Shown: one piece after another, positions 15,101 to 26,699 of the stretch | How the letters are laid out: each line of letters begins with the position of its first letter | Position numbering within the stretch: the stretch's first letter is position 1 | Source: Lingula anatina | Taxonomy: Eukaryota; Brachiopoda; Lingulata; Lingulida; Lingulidae | Assembly: GCF_001039355.2 (NCBI RefSeq) | Contig: NW_019775837.1 | Span: forward strand, 124,001-188,000 | DNA length: 64,000 nucleotides | Direction of reading: 5' to 3' | The notes under the pieces: generated by a model | What the model was told of the DNA's origin: nothing | Databases searched by the model: none | What the model saw: the letters and a program-made list of their open reading frames with translations, nothing else | Translations under genes and position numbers: made by a program

Positions 15101-18100
15101 GCACTGGGATCGAACAGTAGCAGAATAGAATTAACAGATCGCGTTCAACATCATTTCACAGCACAGATGGCACGCTCAGCAGCATTTCAACCTCACGAGA
15201 AATCGAGATTTTTTTCTTCCTGGCCTGTTATGCAGTCTGGCCGGTGAACAGACAGACAGCTGCTGGCTTAGGCGGTGTGTTTTTGACGGAGGCGTTAACG
15301 TGCAGCCAGTAACTGCGCTCCTTGGCATTTAGATCTCATCTCCACGGACGTGGAGGTTTACTTTATTTGAATTTAACATTTTTGTTTGTGTGCATCTGAT
15401 CTTTTCCATTACACAACTTGTAAAAATCTTACCAGTTAAAGAAAAAAATGAAGTCTGCCTTTTAGCTCCACTGTTCAGATACGCGAATATTTACTCTATT
15501 TTCTTATCTATGAGTGCACGTCTTCTGTCTGCCTCTAATACATGAACCTAGAAATAATGTTTCCTAATGAGATATTTTTTCTTGATTCCAAAAGTAAATT
15601 CTCACTGCTATTATTTCCTCGCAGGTTACGTAGTTGCAATACTATTTAGCTAACGCGGACAGTGTATATGTGTAGAGTTTGGCTTTCTGCATTACTTCGT
15701 GAAAAAAATGAATCAATTTGTTTTCCTTCTAAAAATTCATATTCTATTTTGGAAAAAAGTATTTGCTTTACCTAGGAACAAACACCGTATTTTCCAGAAT
15801 GACTACTTGAAGACAGACGGTGACGTGGGTGACAGAATGTTTTAATGGGCTATTTTAAATTGCTTTATGTGCATCGCTTCTTGCAGAATCATGCTGGCAT
15901 GCTCCTGTCCAATTATAATGTGACTGAGGGGAGATTTGAGATTTGGAAAAGAAGGAACAAGTAGGACTTGAACAATTTTGTGATACATGTAAGGTGCGCC
16001 AAATCAGTGCATGTGAAATTTAAAAAAATCGTTTTAAGAACTTCAACTATTGGCACTGCTAAATGAAATGTATGTGTACTCGTCAATCGCATTCTTATGT
16101 GAATGTAATATTTTCATTAAGACTATTAATATTATGATGGAGTTATTGTAGTAAACAGATTTTGACATTTTATGTGTTTGTTTCTTATTTGAGCCGCATT
16201 TTGTGTAATATGCTTTGAAATTCATAACAAGAAGAAAAAACTATTTGCCTATTCTTATGTGTTATGTATTGGGAGCAAATCATTCCAAAACGTAAACCAA
16301 ACAAGAAAAAACTTCACAGGAATGATATTTTTTAGGTTTTGAAATTTTCACATGGACTGGTGCAATCCACCTAACCAGTATGATAAAAACCCGTTCAGGC
16401 AAGGGCCACTGAAGAACGGAGGTAGGGTAAAGTTGCAAGGTTTAACAGCCAGATTAAAAAAAACCAATACGTGTTTAAAAACTTTTCTGTATCTTCAGTT
16501 GCAGTAATCAAGAATATGACTCAGCTAACTCGTAAAAAATCTCAGCATTATTTTCAATGTCCCGTCGCCTGACGAATTTCCTGTATGGCAGGTACCCTGA
16601 ATTACATATGGTGATATATCGAGTGAAGGGGGGTTATATGGGAGGAATAACCAAGGAAGAGATTGAGCACAGTTGAACACAAACGTTCAACACAGTTGCA
16701 TGCATCGATGCCGTGCTCGTAATTAACGATTTGTTATAAAATATTTATACGTCCTCTCTAGGTATGCAAACAAAAAGCGCATGTTGTCTCTGAACAATCT
16801 CTGTTAGTTCATTTCTTGAGTCTATTGTCTGTATTCTACTTAATTGATCTTCCTTAGGTCGTTCACGTAAAGGTGTTCACAAATAGTAGTGCCAGAATGA
16901 ATACTGCCTATCTTGTTGCCCTGTTTCACTCGTACGAAACCTTCGTTTGCTTACGATTTCAAGCAACTGGACAATGAGTTTAGGAGATTATTGCTACAAA
17001 CCTTCGTTGTCATGATCTTTTTTCTGTCGTTTTCATTTACCAAAACAAAAGTTATGTTTCGGGATTTTGATTGTTAAATCTTTGTTTTCGATACACCGGT
17101 AAATTAAGCAAACGACTCTATTACGACAATCGTAATTGATACCAATTTATGATTGCTACAGTTAGAAAATATTCGTCTCTTAGGGCAACCGACATGTATA
17201 TTAACTCTAAGGCATGAAAAGCAAATAGTATTCGTGAAATACTCTTTGAAACGCACATACCAGTAGATAGCCCGCGGGATCACGTACAGTGTAACAGCTA
17301 CATGCTCCTCAGTGTCCGATACCAATTTTAGCCGATTAATTTATTCACAACACTGTATTTACATGTTCTTTTCCAAATTATTATTATTTTTTTATATTTG
17401 TTTTAACACATTGTAGCATGGACGCTAATTACTTCATGTGTAACGTTTTTCTCGTCTTCTCTCATTATCCGTATACATCATAAACATCTCTCCTCTATTT
17501 CAGATACAAATGTTTAGATTTCACAGTAACTGAAATAACGTGTAACATCCATCTAAAAGATGGACCATTGTTTGATAGACATATTAGACTTTTCACATTT
17601 ACCTTTACGTGTAAAATGGATGGGATGACCTAGATAAAACAGTACCGAAACTAATTATGCCTGACGTTCGCACGTAGCTCATTTCTAGCCATGTTAACTG
17701 TCTTAACTTAGGAAAGGGAAGTTTCCGACAGTGACACATTATTTCAACGGAAACCTTTTTATCGATTTATGAGAGTTCAGTCTGGCATTAATACAACCGG
17801 GTCCTTATCTTCAACGCGGGAATGTCAAACATTTGGTCGTCAGACGGCCTCACGGTAGTGTTCATGATGACAGTGCATCTAATCAGCCGTCAGTTTTCTA
17901 GAAAGCTAACGACTTATAGGGTTGCTGGTGTGACGTGATAGAAAGTCCGATTCCTTCATTTGTACTGGTAACCCTCGCCCTAGATTTTGACCCACTTGGG
18001 TCTGGCTAACCCTAACCATTAACTAAATGGAGAGCAGGCTTTCTGTTACACGGACCCTCAGTTTCGTTACAAGGCTAACTCCAATATTCCCCCGTGCAGC

Positions 18101-18879
18101 CAGGACTGTTCTGTAGGTCTTTCACTATTAAGAATGTCCGGTCATTGACAGCGATTAAATAGTGCAGAAGGAGCATTCAGAGTGGTTTTTGATAAAACTG
18201 AGTTCTAATGAAACAGAAAAAAGACACTTGGGTACTAATGTTAAATCGTTGGCTATCCATTTGTCATCCAGACCACCGGAGTGATTATGATCCAATTCAA
18301 ATCCACTGCGAGCAGTTTAATTGAAAATAATTTTTGTCAAAACGGCATGAATGCTCTGGAGTAATTCAAAACCACGTTCAAACCGTGACCATTATTCCGT
18401 AAATTTATTTATGCAATAAATGCAATTGTTCGTCTGTCATAATTTCTGACCCCACTTCCCTCAAATTTCGCTTCATTTTACGTTAACGTCGCTAGGCCTT
18501 GGGCCATCTCGGAAAATAACCGTTGAAGCCTCTCTTCATCTTGTGGCTGACGGAGAGTAAAGACCGCATTTGGTCTGTAATGATACGTGTCTGATCGCTG
18601 CATAAGTGCCAGAATGCAATATAGATTTTGTTTCAGTTTATTTTTTGTTTGTTGAATGTCGAAGCCGATGACAATTCTGCATTCCTGTACATCTCAAGTT
18701 ATCTCTGAAGCCTAGAATGATGTTTCATTGAATATCCTGAACTGGCACTGAAATGACTGCAGCTCACATACATTGCATTAGATGTTCTCATGGTCAAATG
18801 CGATCTGTATTCACCCATGTGACTCACAGCACCTGACACATTCCTTCTGAACTGTATCCAGAAGTGAAAAGAAATCGGA

Positions 18880-19165
18880 AGAACGTGTGCCTTTAATGTT
18901 CTATCATTACAAAGGCGAAAAAATCTGGGGATGCTAGGGGATCGCCTTTTGCAACCACGTAAGTCGGAGCGGATTAAGGAAGCCGGGAGAGCTAAGTGAA
19001 ACCCGCAATGAGTCGCTAGTTTTTTTACTGAATAGTTATGGAGGTATGCGGGGAGCTCAGAATCACGCGAGTCAATTACAAAATTTGCAAAACATTTAAG
19101 TGGCTTTGACGCAACTAAAACACGTCCATTTAAAATTCGAAGATGAATCAAGACAGCACTGCATA
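18880..19165. repeat. Dispersed/segmental repeat, copy 1
   Basis: This block matches 34780-35095 in the same orientation with scattered differences and small indels. Shared landmarks are an aaatctgggga stretch, caaccacgt followed by agtc.gagcg, an acgcgagtcaa stretch and tgacgcaacta. Both copies lie on the 3' side of an array member, so it is probably part of an old segmental duplication. A 150-codon minus-strand frame covers it, but the 34.8 kb copy does not keep that frame open. Confidence 0.7.
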
Positions 19166-19839
19166 TAAATGAACAGCAATTTGAGTAGAAAATTTGAGAA
19201 CAGAACTTAAAATGACTTTATATGACGAGGCCTTATTTTATGATATTGTTACGGAGGTTATTGGCTTGGTAACTATTGATAAAAGGAGTCAATTTGTGGA
19301 ATATACTTTGTTTTATTTCCGAGTGCAGTTTACAGGACTTCTATGTGCTAACTTCAACCCTTTAAGCCACTGCTCTTGCTACTTGTTGATCCTCTGCTTT
19401 AGCACTTCAGCTTTTCGGAAAGTTGACTAACTTTTCAATAAATTTCAGATATATTTATATCATAATAAATAGTGTACCGTGTGCAAATACATCAGTACCG
19501 TGTGCACTTTACCATGTATGGTCAGAATTACTTTACTTATTGAACAATGCTGATTGCATGGACAATACGTGAAATCATCAAACCTAAATGCTGGATTACA
19601 TGAGATTGGTTATACAGATCATTTACGACATGCAGCTAATATCTTTACCTTATTATGTATAATGTGATGCAGGAGGCAGGTCATTGTTTTTGCTTAGGTA
19701 TCAATGTCCAAATTTCCCTTACAAATTGTCACGCTTCAAAGATAAAACATGACTTTACACGTTAAATCCAAAGACTATCATCCGGTGCACAATACAGTGC
19801 CCAGGGTCAGAAAGTACTCAGTATACCGAAGAGGGGTTT

Positions 19840-20227
19840 TCCAAAATTATTATTTTAAATGTTATGTTACCCCGTGACAATATCCCAGAAACCTGAAAAT
19901 GCTACAGGGTACATACAATTTTCCTTTCGTATTTACAAAGATGAGTGTATCTTTAAATGTAACAAAATAATTAAATATATGATTTTGAAAGTGAAAAATA
20001 GTGCTGTACTAAGTAATTTACTCAAATAAATCAATCCACCGAAATATAACCAATGCCATTAATTACCTTTGAAAATGTTTACCAGTATGTCAAGAAATAA
20101 TCAGAGTGCCTCTGCAGCAAAATACATAAATGTATGCAGAAGAAAATAAAAAGTTTTCTTGATTCACCATATTTAGTGCGTTATAATTAAAGTGTGAAAA
20201 ACATTTCCAAAGATTCATCCAATATTT
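19840..20227. repeat. Shared 3' flank of A-type genes, copy 1
   Basis: The region immediately downstream of the 20 kb gene (which reads leftward) matches the 3' flanks at 28.85-29.20 kb and 35.43-35.76 kb. Shared strings include aacctgaaaat, tacaattttcctttc and the run into attttcactt. The duplicated segment therefore extends past the coding region. The copies at 28860 and about 35430 contain a minus-strand AATAAA (TTTATT on plus). This copy does not keep it. Confidence 0.75.
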
Positions 20228-21298
20228 TCACTTAGGTGGACCTCCTGGACCATTTGAAAGTACACACTGACCAATAAGTGGAATACAATTGCGTTCCCGA
20301 TTTCCCCAACGACCCAAGAAGTTAAGAAAGCTGAATTCCCCAGTAAACTGTCCTTTGGCGGACATCTTGACAACTTTGAGGTTATCTGCAGTCTTCCATG
20401 CTGTTCCGGCGCTACAGAGATCTTTCAACTTGTCTCCGTTGATGAGTTTCTTGTACACGTGGTCCCCTGTGTTTGGCCACATTCCATGGGACCCTTTGGC
20501 AGCGTAGACTTGAGCGTGTGTGCAGTCAGTCATCTGTACGATGCCATCCCCTTTCTTGAATCCGTTACCATTCCACAGAAACTCTCCTCCAAATTTATTG
20601 GTGGTGTCCGAACCGTGGATCGACAAATATATGGAGTAAATCTGGTTATTATCGAACTTTATCTTTACGTGTTCCCAGTCTCCAACGTGATTACCAAAGG
20701 TCGAGTACCCTCCTACGCATCCGTTAATTCGAGGACAAAGGCAATGACCCCACGCCTTGAAGCACGGGCATACGTTATTAAAATAGAACCCCACACACGC
20801 TCGTTTTCCTCTGTTGTATGGAAAGAAGAACCAATAAGTGATTTCAACAACGCTACCCTTGTCCTCGTATATAGCGTATGCTGGGGCGCTGGCAGGATCC
20901 TGACCTTTAAAGACGGCAGGTTCTCGACAAGAGGCACAAGATAACGGCGTCTTAGTTTCCAGGTAGCAGTTCTTGTTACAGGTGGGCAGGGTGCTCGGAG
21001 TGACGGACGTGGGACTACCGCCGCGTAAGTTTACGTGTTGGAGGAAATAATCGACGCTGGATGGTTTCCATTCCTCTCCCACGGCCAACCGGACCACCGG
21101 CGCCCACAATTTCGCGGCGGCGACGATATCGGCGTGACTTCGTCCACTGAGGCCAGCTGTCCTCTGAGCCGTGCATTTTTTCATCGCTTCTATGCTTTCT
21201 TTTATTGATTTAGAAATTCCCAGCAATCCACCATTGTTTGGCGACGGATAAAAAATCACAGCCGCCAGCAGAACGTACAAACGAGCTGTAACCGTCAT
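20228..21298 (-). CDS. Secreted Vps62/DUF946-family protein, copy 1 (A type)
   Basis: The product is 356 residues and ends CVLSNGPGGPPK. Residues 1-23 form a signal peptide (charged start, then LYVLLAAVIF), so the protein is probably secreted. Residues 61-95 hold the Vps62/DUF946 opening pattern (APVVRL, then EEWKPSSVDYFL). VEITYWFFFPYN follows at about 151, GNHVGDWEH at about 202 and GSHGMWPNTGDH at about 269. The region 107-194 is rich in cysteines (NCY, SCASC, VCPC, HCLC), suggesting disulfides. The start was placed at 21298. The frame stays open upstream to 21538, but that part is intron: a polypyrimidine tract ending TTGTAG meets AACACAAAG at 21365/21364, giving a 5'UTR splice acceptor. 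The coding sequence has no intron. The biochemical role is unknown. Fungal and plant relatives are annotated only loosely with vacuolar sorting, so the name implies no function. Confidence 0.87.
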   Translation of the reverse strand: MTVTARLYVLLAAVIFYPSPNNGGLLGISKSIKESIEAMKKCTAQRTAGLSGRSHADIVAAAKLWAPVVRLAVGEEWKPSSVDYFLQHVNLRGGSPTSVTPSTLPTCNKNCYLETKTPLSCASCREPAVFKGQDPASAPAYAIYEDKGSVVEITYWFFFPYNRGKRACVGFYFNNVCPCFKAWGHCLCPRINGCVGGYSTFGNHVGDWEHVKIKFDNNQIYSIYLSIHGSDTTNKFGGEFLWNGNGFKKGDGIVQMTDCTHAQVYAAKGSHGMWPNTGDHVYKKLINGDKLKDLCSAGTAWKTADNLKVVKMSAKGQFTGEFSFLNFLGRWGNRERNCIPLIGQCVLSNGPGGPPK

Positions 21299-21631
21299 CT
21301 TGAAGCAATAATTTGGAGCAGAATTAGGATATCTGTCTTGGCAGATAAACTTGCGTCTTTGTGTTCTACAAGACAAAAAAAGCAATAGGACATGAGAATA
21401 CGTGTACATGTGACAAGAAGTAAACATATACGTATGTGTATAAGAAGTAAACACTTTGCACAAACATTTGAATTTTACTTTAGCAAAACATTTGTTCCAT
21501 TTCTGCCAGAAAAGGTTTACCAATGTCACCCATGCCAAATATAGGAATTTAAACCAAATGCCATGTTAAGTTCTTGACAGAATGTAGATACTGTTTAACA
21601 TGTTATCAACATTACAATATACTGTGTTACT

Positions 21632-21634
<3 letters not shown>

Positions 21635-21709
<75 letters not shown>
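21635..21709. repeat. (TA)n tract, left half
   Basis: A pure TA microsatellite of about 75 bases that abuts the left end of the Tc1-like element. The matching TA tract resumes at 23373 on the other side, so the element landed inside one TA run. Confidence 0.95.
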
Positions 21710-21713
<4 letters not shown>

Positions 21714-23368
21714 CTTGACATTTAATATGGAATATTTCAGTTTTAAAGGTATACCTAGGTAAATATGCGTTCTTTATTTAAAAAAACTCAGATCTCACAT
21801 AAGATATCTGACTGGAGAAGTGTGAAGTCAGGTGTGTCGCCACCAATTAACTTATTACCAAGTCTGTTGCACTGCTGCATTGTGTAATATGCAGTGATTT
21901 AATTGGGTAGTGCTCCTTTGCGCTGGTCAAAGCTTGGCTTTGATGAAGCATGGTTCTGTCAAAAAAGTATCCATATGTCGGCAACTACTGCATAGAAGAA
22001 TTTGAAATTTTGCATACAAGCGGTCGGTGTTGTAATGCGTAAAATGAGTTAAGCAGTGTTTTACAAAATTGTAAAGCTGTGCCAGAATGGTGCGAAAAAG
22101 ACAGATATTGCCAGGCAGATTATTGCGCCAAATGGAACGGTCCGCACAGTTTCATAGAGTAATGCCCAGACTTATGCACCCAAACAGAGACCACGCCCAA
22201 TATATCGATATCTTACCACCAGGGTACAGGACTCAATGTCCTTCAGGATATGCTGCTGCAATTAAATCAAAACCACCCAGTCCGTTTTTGATGAGGGGCA
22301 AATTGTCATGAAAACGCGTTTTTCAAGGCCCTTAGCGAACACCAAACTGGTTTCAGCAGGTTAGGAAAACAGGCCACCTCTGAGGGAGCCACTGTAAACA
22401 GCAAAACAGCGTAGTCTGTTTCTCTAATGAATTGGGGACCATGACCGTTTCTTGGTAGAACATTGAAACCGCGTGTTTTTCTTTATTGAGGTCAGGTTTC
22501 ACCTGTACCACTAAATTGGTCAAAACAGAGTTTACAGACATCAAGAAGAGGTCTACGACAAGGCGTGTGCCGCTTCTGAAGTGATTAGGGTCATTGACAG
22601 CGTCAATATTTGGAGTGGATACCACATTGGTGCCAAAACACCAATGGAAGTCATCGCTGAAAACTTGAACCAGATCAAACAAAGGAATAATCTGGGAACC
22701 ACTTGACTATCATTTGATAGGGGGCACCTTAGGAACAGTTTTAGGTTGCACGATGAGATTGCTGGTTCACACAGAGCACTTTTAATAGCAGATAACTTAA
22801 AGAACCAAGGGAATGAGCAGCTACCTTGGTCATCAAAATCGCCATATTTGAACCACGTAGACAATATGTGGGTAGGTCATTAGTCGCAGAATCAACGGCC
22901 TGCTTGTCCTACAACAAAACTGTACCAAATTGGACAAGTTTTAACCGTTGACTGGAATTTTATTCCAGATTAAATTCTAAAAACCTATCCTGAGGAATGC
23001 CTTGCCGCTTGAAAGCTGTGGTACCAGGAAGATGAGGTCAGACATAACAGCGACTGTTGCTGTGACTAGACACTGACATGAGGGGCCTTTGTGGGGCGTG
23101 TAACTCTTTTAAATATGATAATTTGGAAAATATGGAGATCCAAAACATCGCTTTCAATGGTTGTCGTATGACTTGAAATAGGCAATGCATTTTTCTTTGC
23201 TTCACTGGCGAATTCAATTAATGAACTGATGTCAAAATGACATCTAACAGATTATCAAAAGTTATAAAAACACGGTTTTAATCCTTATTTTCATTTATCA
23301 GTCTGCAAAATAGGAAAAAAAACTTATGAATTATGATTTGGAAAAAATATTCCATATTAAATGTCAAG

Positions 23369-23372
<4 letters not shown>
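21710..23372 (+). mobile_element. Tc1/mariner-type DNA transposon, complete ends, dead transposase
   Basis: The element is 1663 bp, the usual size for Tc1-like transposons. The left end starts CAGACTTGACATTTAATATG. The right end (about 23345-23372) is its reverse complement over 28 bases without a mismatch. TA lies on both sides, as expected for Tc1 target-site duplication, although the target is a TA microsatellite so the duplication cannot be measured. The interior carries a decayed transposase (separate entry). The element lies between the 20 kb gene's 5'UTR splice acceptor (21365) and the candidate first exons at 25.0 and 26.5 kb, so it is probably inside that gene's 5'UTR intron. Confidence 0.9.
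22050..23045 (+). pseudogene. Tc1-like transposase, degenerate
   Basis: The plus strand translates in pieces that match Tc1 transposase. VNIWSGYHIGAKTPMEVI (from 22602) corresponds to the family's VMVWGGI block. IADNLKN corresponds to the QDNAxPH block with the second catalytic Asp. LPWSSKSPYLNHVDNMW (22821-22871) corresponds to the LPWPAxSPDLNPIEHxW block, in which the third catalytic acid Glu is replaced by Asp. Stop codons and frame changes separate the pieces, for example TGA shortly after 22700. No functional enzyme can be made. Confidence 0.85.

Positions 23373-23402
<30 letters not shown>
23373..23402. repeat. (TA)n tract, right half
   Basis: Continuation of the TA microsatellite after the Tc1-like element. 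Confidence 0.9.
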
Positions 23403-23403
<1 letters not shown>

Positions 23404-23408
23404 ATAGT

Positions 23409-23785
23409 GCGTATTCCAATTAATGGATTCGAACACCTTCACAACAGTGCCAACAATTTCATGACCTACTTATTAATAGTTACACCATGTGATATCATTT
23501 AATTTCATCCAGCTTACCTCTTGTAGATTAAGAAATATAAGGGACCTAATACATATTATACGAGCCTTACGATGTTGATATTCTAAGCTTTCTTCTCTAT
23601 GTTCATTATAGTAAATATGAATAACATAAAATGTGAAGAAAAAATGACTATGGTTACCTATGGTTAGTCAAACACTAAAAAGAAATAAAGAAATCGAAAT
23701 GCTGAGAGCCAAGATCTACCGACACGTGTGTAATATTTATAAATTGAACATATATACATACGCATATACATGGCTACATACTCCC
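23409..23785. repeat. Direct repeat D1, copy a
   Basis: Begins gtattccaattaatgg and runs through tccagcttac, gatattctaagctt and acatacgcatatacatgg. It matches 24608-25070 in the same orientation. The pair is separated by about 0.8 kb of unrelated, partly GC-rich DNA (about 23.8-24.6 kb). Confidence 0.8.
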
Positions 23786-23989
23786 ATCATATAAATGGAT
23801 TTTACATAAGCATTTGTTAACATTGCCGACATCAGCTCACATTTTCCTTATCTTATTTCAACAAACATAAAATTTACGAGAAGAAGACCACGTGAATAAC
23901 ATGTTTAGTAATCACTTTATTGCAATATATATAAGCAAATGGCAACCCACATTTTCATCAAACTCTCTGTGCCAGCCTACGTATGATGG

Positions 23990-24300
23990 AAAACGAGCTA
24001 CGACCGACATACACCACCTATATCTGGCAGGCGTAAATTTACGACTTAGATAAGACCGATGAAAAAACTATTGCAATTTTTCTAGGACGTAGCACTTTGC
24101 GCTGGATTTACGCCAGCGCAACTGCTTCGTCTAACTACGACCGGTTTGTGCACCCGGCCCAGGGCCAGCAGGGCGTAAATTTACTCGCATACGACTGTCG
24201 TCCGTGTGCCAGGTTTACTCTCCCTGCTTACGCTCGTTGCACCTAGACAAAAAACGATCGTCTTAACTACGCCCGAGTAACGCTTCGTTGCATCACTGCC
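23990..24300. repeat. GC-rich block, possible non-autonomous element
   Basis: This stretch is richer in GC than its surroundings. It repeats ggcgtaaattta twice (about 24031 and 24171) and contains gtttgtgcacccggccc (about 24145-24161), an end-like motif. No matching opposite terminus was found, so the element call is tentative. Confidence 0.3.
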
Positions 24301-24607
24301 CAACAATACGTGGATGGTATAATTGGAGAAATGAGGAATTTGCAGCTGCAGTCATAATGGGATGACGGCATAAATGAACACAAAATGAGCATTTCAGTAA
24401 CTGAGAAATTCATAAGCTACATTATTCCATTTTAATTTCGAAATTAAAACGTTTAAAATATGTTAATTTTGCTGTTGCCTTGAATATATATAGCAATAAG
24501 ATCGTATATATATTCCGAATCAAAATATTATTACGGTATGCTAAAAATTTTTAATCTTTGATTGTTTGAGGCCGTTTGTAAATGAGAGAAACACGTTGGA
24601 GGCAGTA

Positions 24608-25070
24608 AGTATTCCAATTAATGGGTTTGAACACCTTCACATTTGTTATTGAAACTTTTGAGTCTGAAAATAATGCCAAAATTGCACCTTTAACGCCAAC
24701 ATTGCTTTCTTTTTATATAGTTTTACAACAGTGTCAGAAATTTCATAAATACTTATTTATAGTTATACCATGTGATATCATTTAATTTCATCCAGCTTAC
24801 ATCTTGTAGATTAGGAAATAAAGAGACCTAATACATATCATATGAGCCTTACAATGTTGATATTCTAAGCTTTCGTCTCTATGTTCAAGTATAGTAAAAT
24901 AAGGATGTTATACAATGTGAAGAAAAAATAACTTTGGTTAGTTATGGTTTATCAAAAATTGTGACAAGAAATAAAGAAAACGAACTGCTGAGAGCCAAGA
25001 CTTACCGACAAGTGCGGTAAGATTTAATTTGAACATATATACATACGCATATACATGGCTACATACGTGT
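24608..25070. repeat. Direct repeat D1, copy b
   Basis: Second copy of the 23409 block. It continues into the diverged first-exon module at 25.0 kb, whose splice donor (ACTTAC on plus, 25000-25005) lies inside this repeat. Confidence 0.8.
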
Positions 25071-25215
25071 ACTCCTACCACATGTCCACATGCACAGATG
25101 TCCTATAATAATGTAAGTGCAACGTCCCGACTTTAAAAGCAGGTTTTTTTTTAATCCGTGACTCCCGAAGACCACCGTCTTTACCGCAAGTGTGATATAC
25201 GGTATATTGTAGTGG
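25006..25215 (-). promoter_or_regulatory. Diverged A-type promoter/first-exon module (relic)
   Basis: On the minus strand it resembles the modules at 26.5 and 33.0 kb. It has the CACTTGYGGTAAAGAC stretch and ends in TCG followed by GTAAGT (donor at 25005/25006). The TATA position reads CACTAAATAGCAG in place of CACTATAAAGCAG. It is a decayed or weak alternative first exon for the 20 kb gene. Confidence 0.45.
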
Positions 25216-25705
25216 ACTGCTATTTAGTGCTCTTAGGGAAGTAGGATACAAAATATGATGTGTCTTTTGACTTTGCCGAAAACTATATACATGTAACTGA
25301 TTATTTGTGTCCAAATCACCCTGAACAAAAGTAGACAATCGTTAAAGGAGATATATGATTATTACTAAACACAAAATGATTTTACCCTACCGTTAACTAG
25401 CAGCCAACTTGGTTGTAGTGCTTTATCAGTCTCATGTAAGTAGTTGTACTCACTTACCGCTAAGTGGTTTAACGGCTAGAACCTTATTGTAAAATGTCCT
25501 GAACATCGCCCGCCCCCCTTCCCGTCCCATTTCATGGGTGGCTGGTGACAGCTGATGTTTCTTGATCTTGGTTGAATCCCAGTCAATACTGTGGCCAGTG
25601 TTTATTGCACGTTCAGAAAATACTCAGATAGTGTTAAATAATTATCAACTACATAGCTGATTATTAATTTGATCCAACTACATAGCTAATAAACGTATTA
25701 GCTTT

Positions 25706-25978
25706 AAAAGGGACATGCAAAAGAATAAAATTCAACTTTCGAACGCAATCTTTGCCAGAGAACACAATGATTTTTACGTTCGAACGCAAACGTAACATGA
25801 AAACAAGGCTGTCGCCGTCTTGGAGTGAAAGATTAAGATTACGCTCGAACGTTAAATTGATTGCGTTCCCTCGCAAAGATTGCGTTCGAACGTAATAATT
25901 ATTGCGTTCGAACGTAATATTTATTGTGTTCAAACGATGTAAATATTTTTTCTTTTGCATGTCCCTTTAAAAGCTCAG
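25706..25978. mobile_element. MITE with about 25-bp terminal inverted repeats
   Basis: The left end reads gctttaaaagggacatgc and continues aaaagaa. The right end is its reverse complement with one mismatch. TTTAAAA is present at both outer borders, consistent with a target duplication or a terminal motif. The interior contains repeated gcgttcgaacg palindromes and no coding capacity. Related ends occur at about 26340-26415 (inverted, partial) and at 32427-32455. Confidence 0.75.
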
Positions 25979-26339
25979 TACATAATCGTTAAAGAAATTT
26001 GTTTAAAATTCACTGCCAACGGGAAAATTGTAGGACAAGGTGATGGTGGTTATTTTTCGTTTTGGGTAGTGGGAAAGGTTCACAAAAATTATTTTTCGTT
26101 TATAACAACCATGATTTGACGATAATTTTTGCTAGATAACACTCACAGGATATGTGTGGGTGTCCTAGAATTTACATTTACAAAATATTGGAGAAAAGTA
26201 AGCTCACTGACGTCACCCATTATGAAAACAGGAATTTAAACCACATGCTATGTTCTTATCAATATGCAGCTACAATTTAACATGTTATCAACATTACAAT
26301 ATACAATGTTACTCCAGTATATATGTATTTAGTTTTACC

Positions 26340-26415
26340 TAAAATTGAGGTGTTCTCTGGCAAAGATGGCGTACGAAAGTTGAATTTTATTCTTTTGCAT
26401 GTCCCTTTCAAAGCT
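26340..26415. mobile_element. Partial MITE copy, inverted
   Basis: The reverse complement matches the left 70 bases of the 25706 element, including gggacatgcaaaagaataaa and tttgccagagaacac. Only this end is present. Confidence 0.7.
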
Positions 26416-26530
26416 GATACTTTTTAGCTATGTAGTTGGATCCACAACACCAAGTTTATCGGGTAAATCTAATATTTACATGTACTTAATGATACAGTAT
26501 TTAAAATCGTCTTGTACGAGTACAACTTAC

Positions 26531-26666
26531 CGAGAGTGTAGCGAGGATAACACTTGCACTGGTTCTGGTGTCCTACTACAATGTAAGTGTAACTTCTCGA
26601 CTAAAAGTAAGATTTTTCTATCCCTCAGGAAGGGCAGCAGTCCTCCAGTCTTTACCACAAGTGTGA
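26531..26666 (-). other. Probable non-coding first exon for the 20 kb gene (A-type module)
   Basis: On the minus strand a TATA box (26691-26697) is followed about 30 bases on by this exon. It ends ACACTCTCG and is followed by the strong donor GTAAGT (26525-26530). The exon contains no ATG. The same module, TATA box and donor occur at 32.9-33.1 kb upstream of the 29 kb gene. Joining to the acceptor at 21365 would give an intron of about 5.2 kb that includes the Tc1 element. The link is inferred from position and conservation. No transcript was seen. Confidence 0.5.
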
Positions 26667-26690
26667 GTTGAGGTATATCGTTGTGGGCTG

Positions 26691-26697
26691 CTTTATA
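26691..26697 (-). promoter_or_regulatory. TATA box, A-type module
   Basis: Minus strand CACTATAAAGCAG, conserved at 33099-33105 in the paralogous module and degraded at 25.2 kb. Confidence 0.5.
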
Positions 26698-26699
26698 GT

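Larger units (their letters stand above)
1..20227. other. Gene-poor left flank
   Basis: I find no convincing exon in this 20 kb. Open frames are short, coincide with microsatellites or lack family resemblance. The content is AT-rich unique DNA with the microsatellites and small inverted repeats listed separately. From about 18.9 kb it starts to share sequence with the 3' flanks of the gene array to the right. Unrecognised small exons could be present. Confidence 0.6.

Noticed and set aside
18699-19151. 150-codon minus-strand frame
   Set aside because: It lies in a dispersed repeat, and the second copy at 34.8 kb does not preserve the frame.
20289-20944. Plus-strand frames opposite the Vps62-like genes (also at 29.4, 42.1, 47.6 and 54.1 kb), some conserved between copies
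   Set aside because: They are antisense shadows of strongly conserved coding sequence. Their conservation follows from the minus-strand protein.
21299-21538. Upstream 80-codon extension of the 20 kb gene (and the 20-codon extension of the 42 kb gene)
   Set aside because: The extension crosses a polypyrimidine tract and an AG acceptor conserved in the sister genes, lacks a homologue in the other copies, and would bury the signal peptide.
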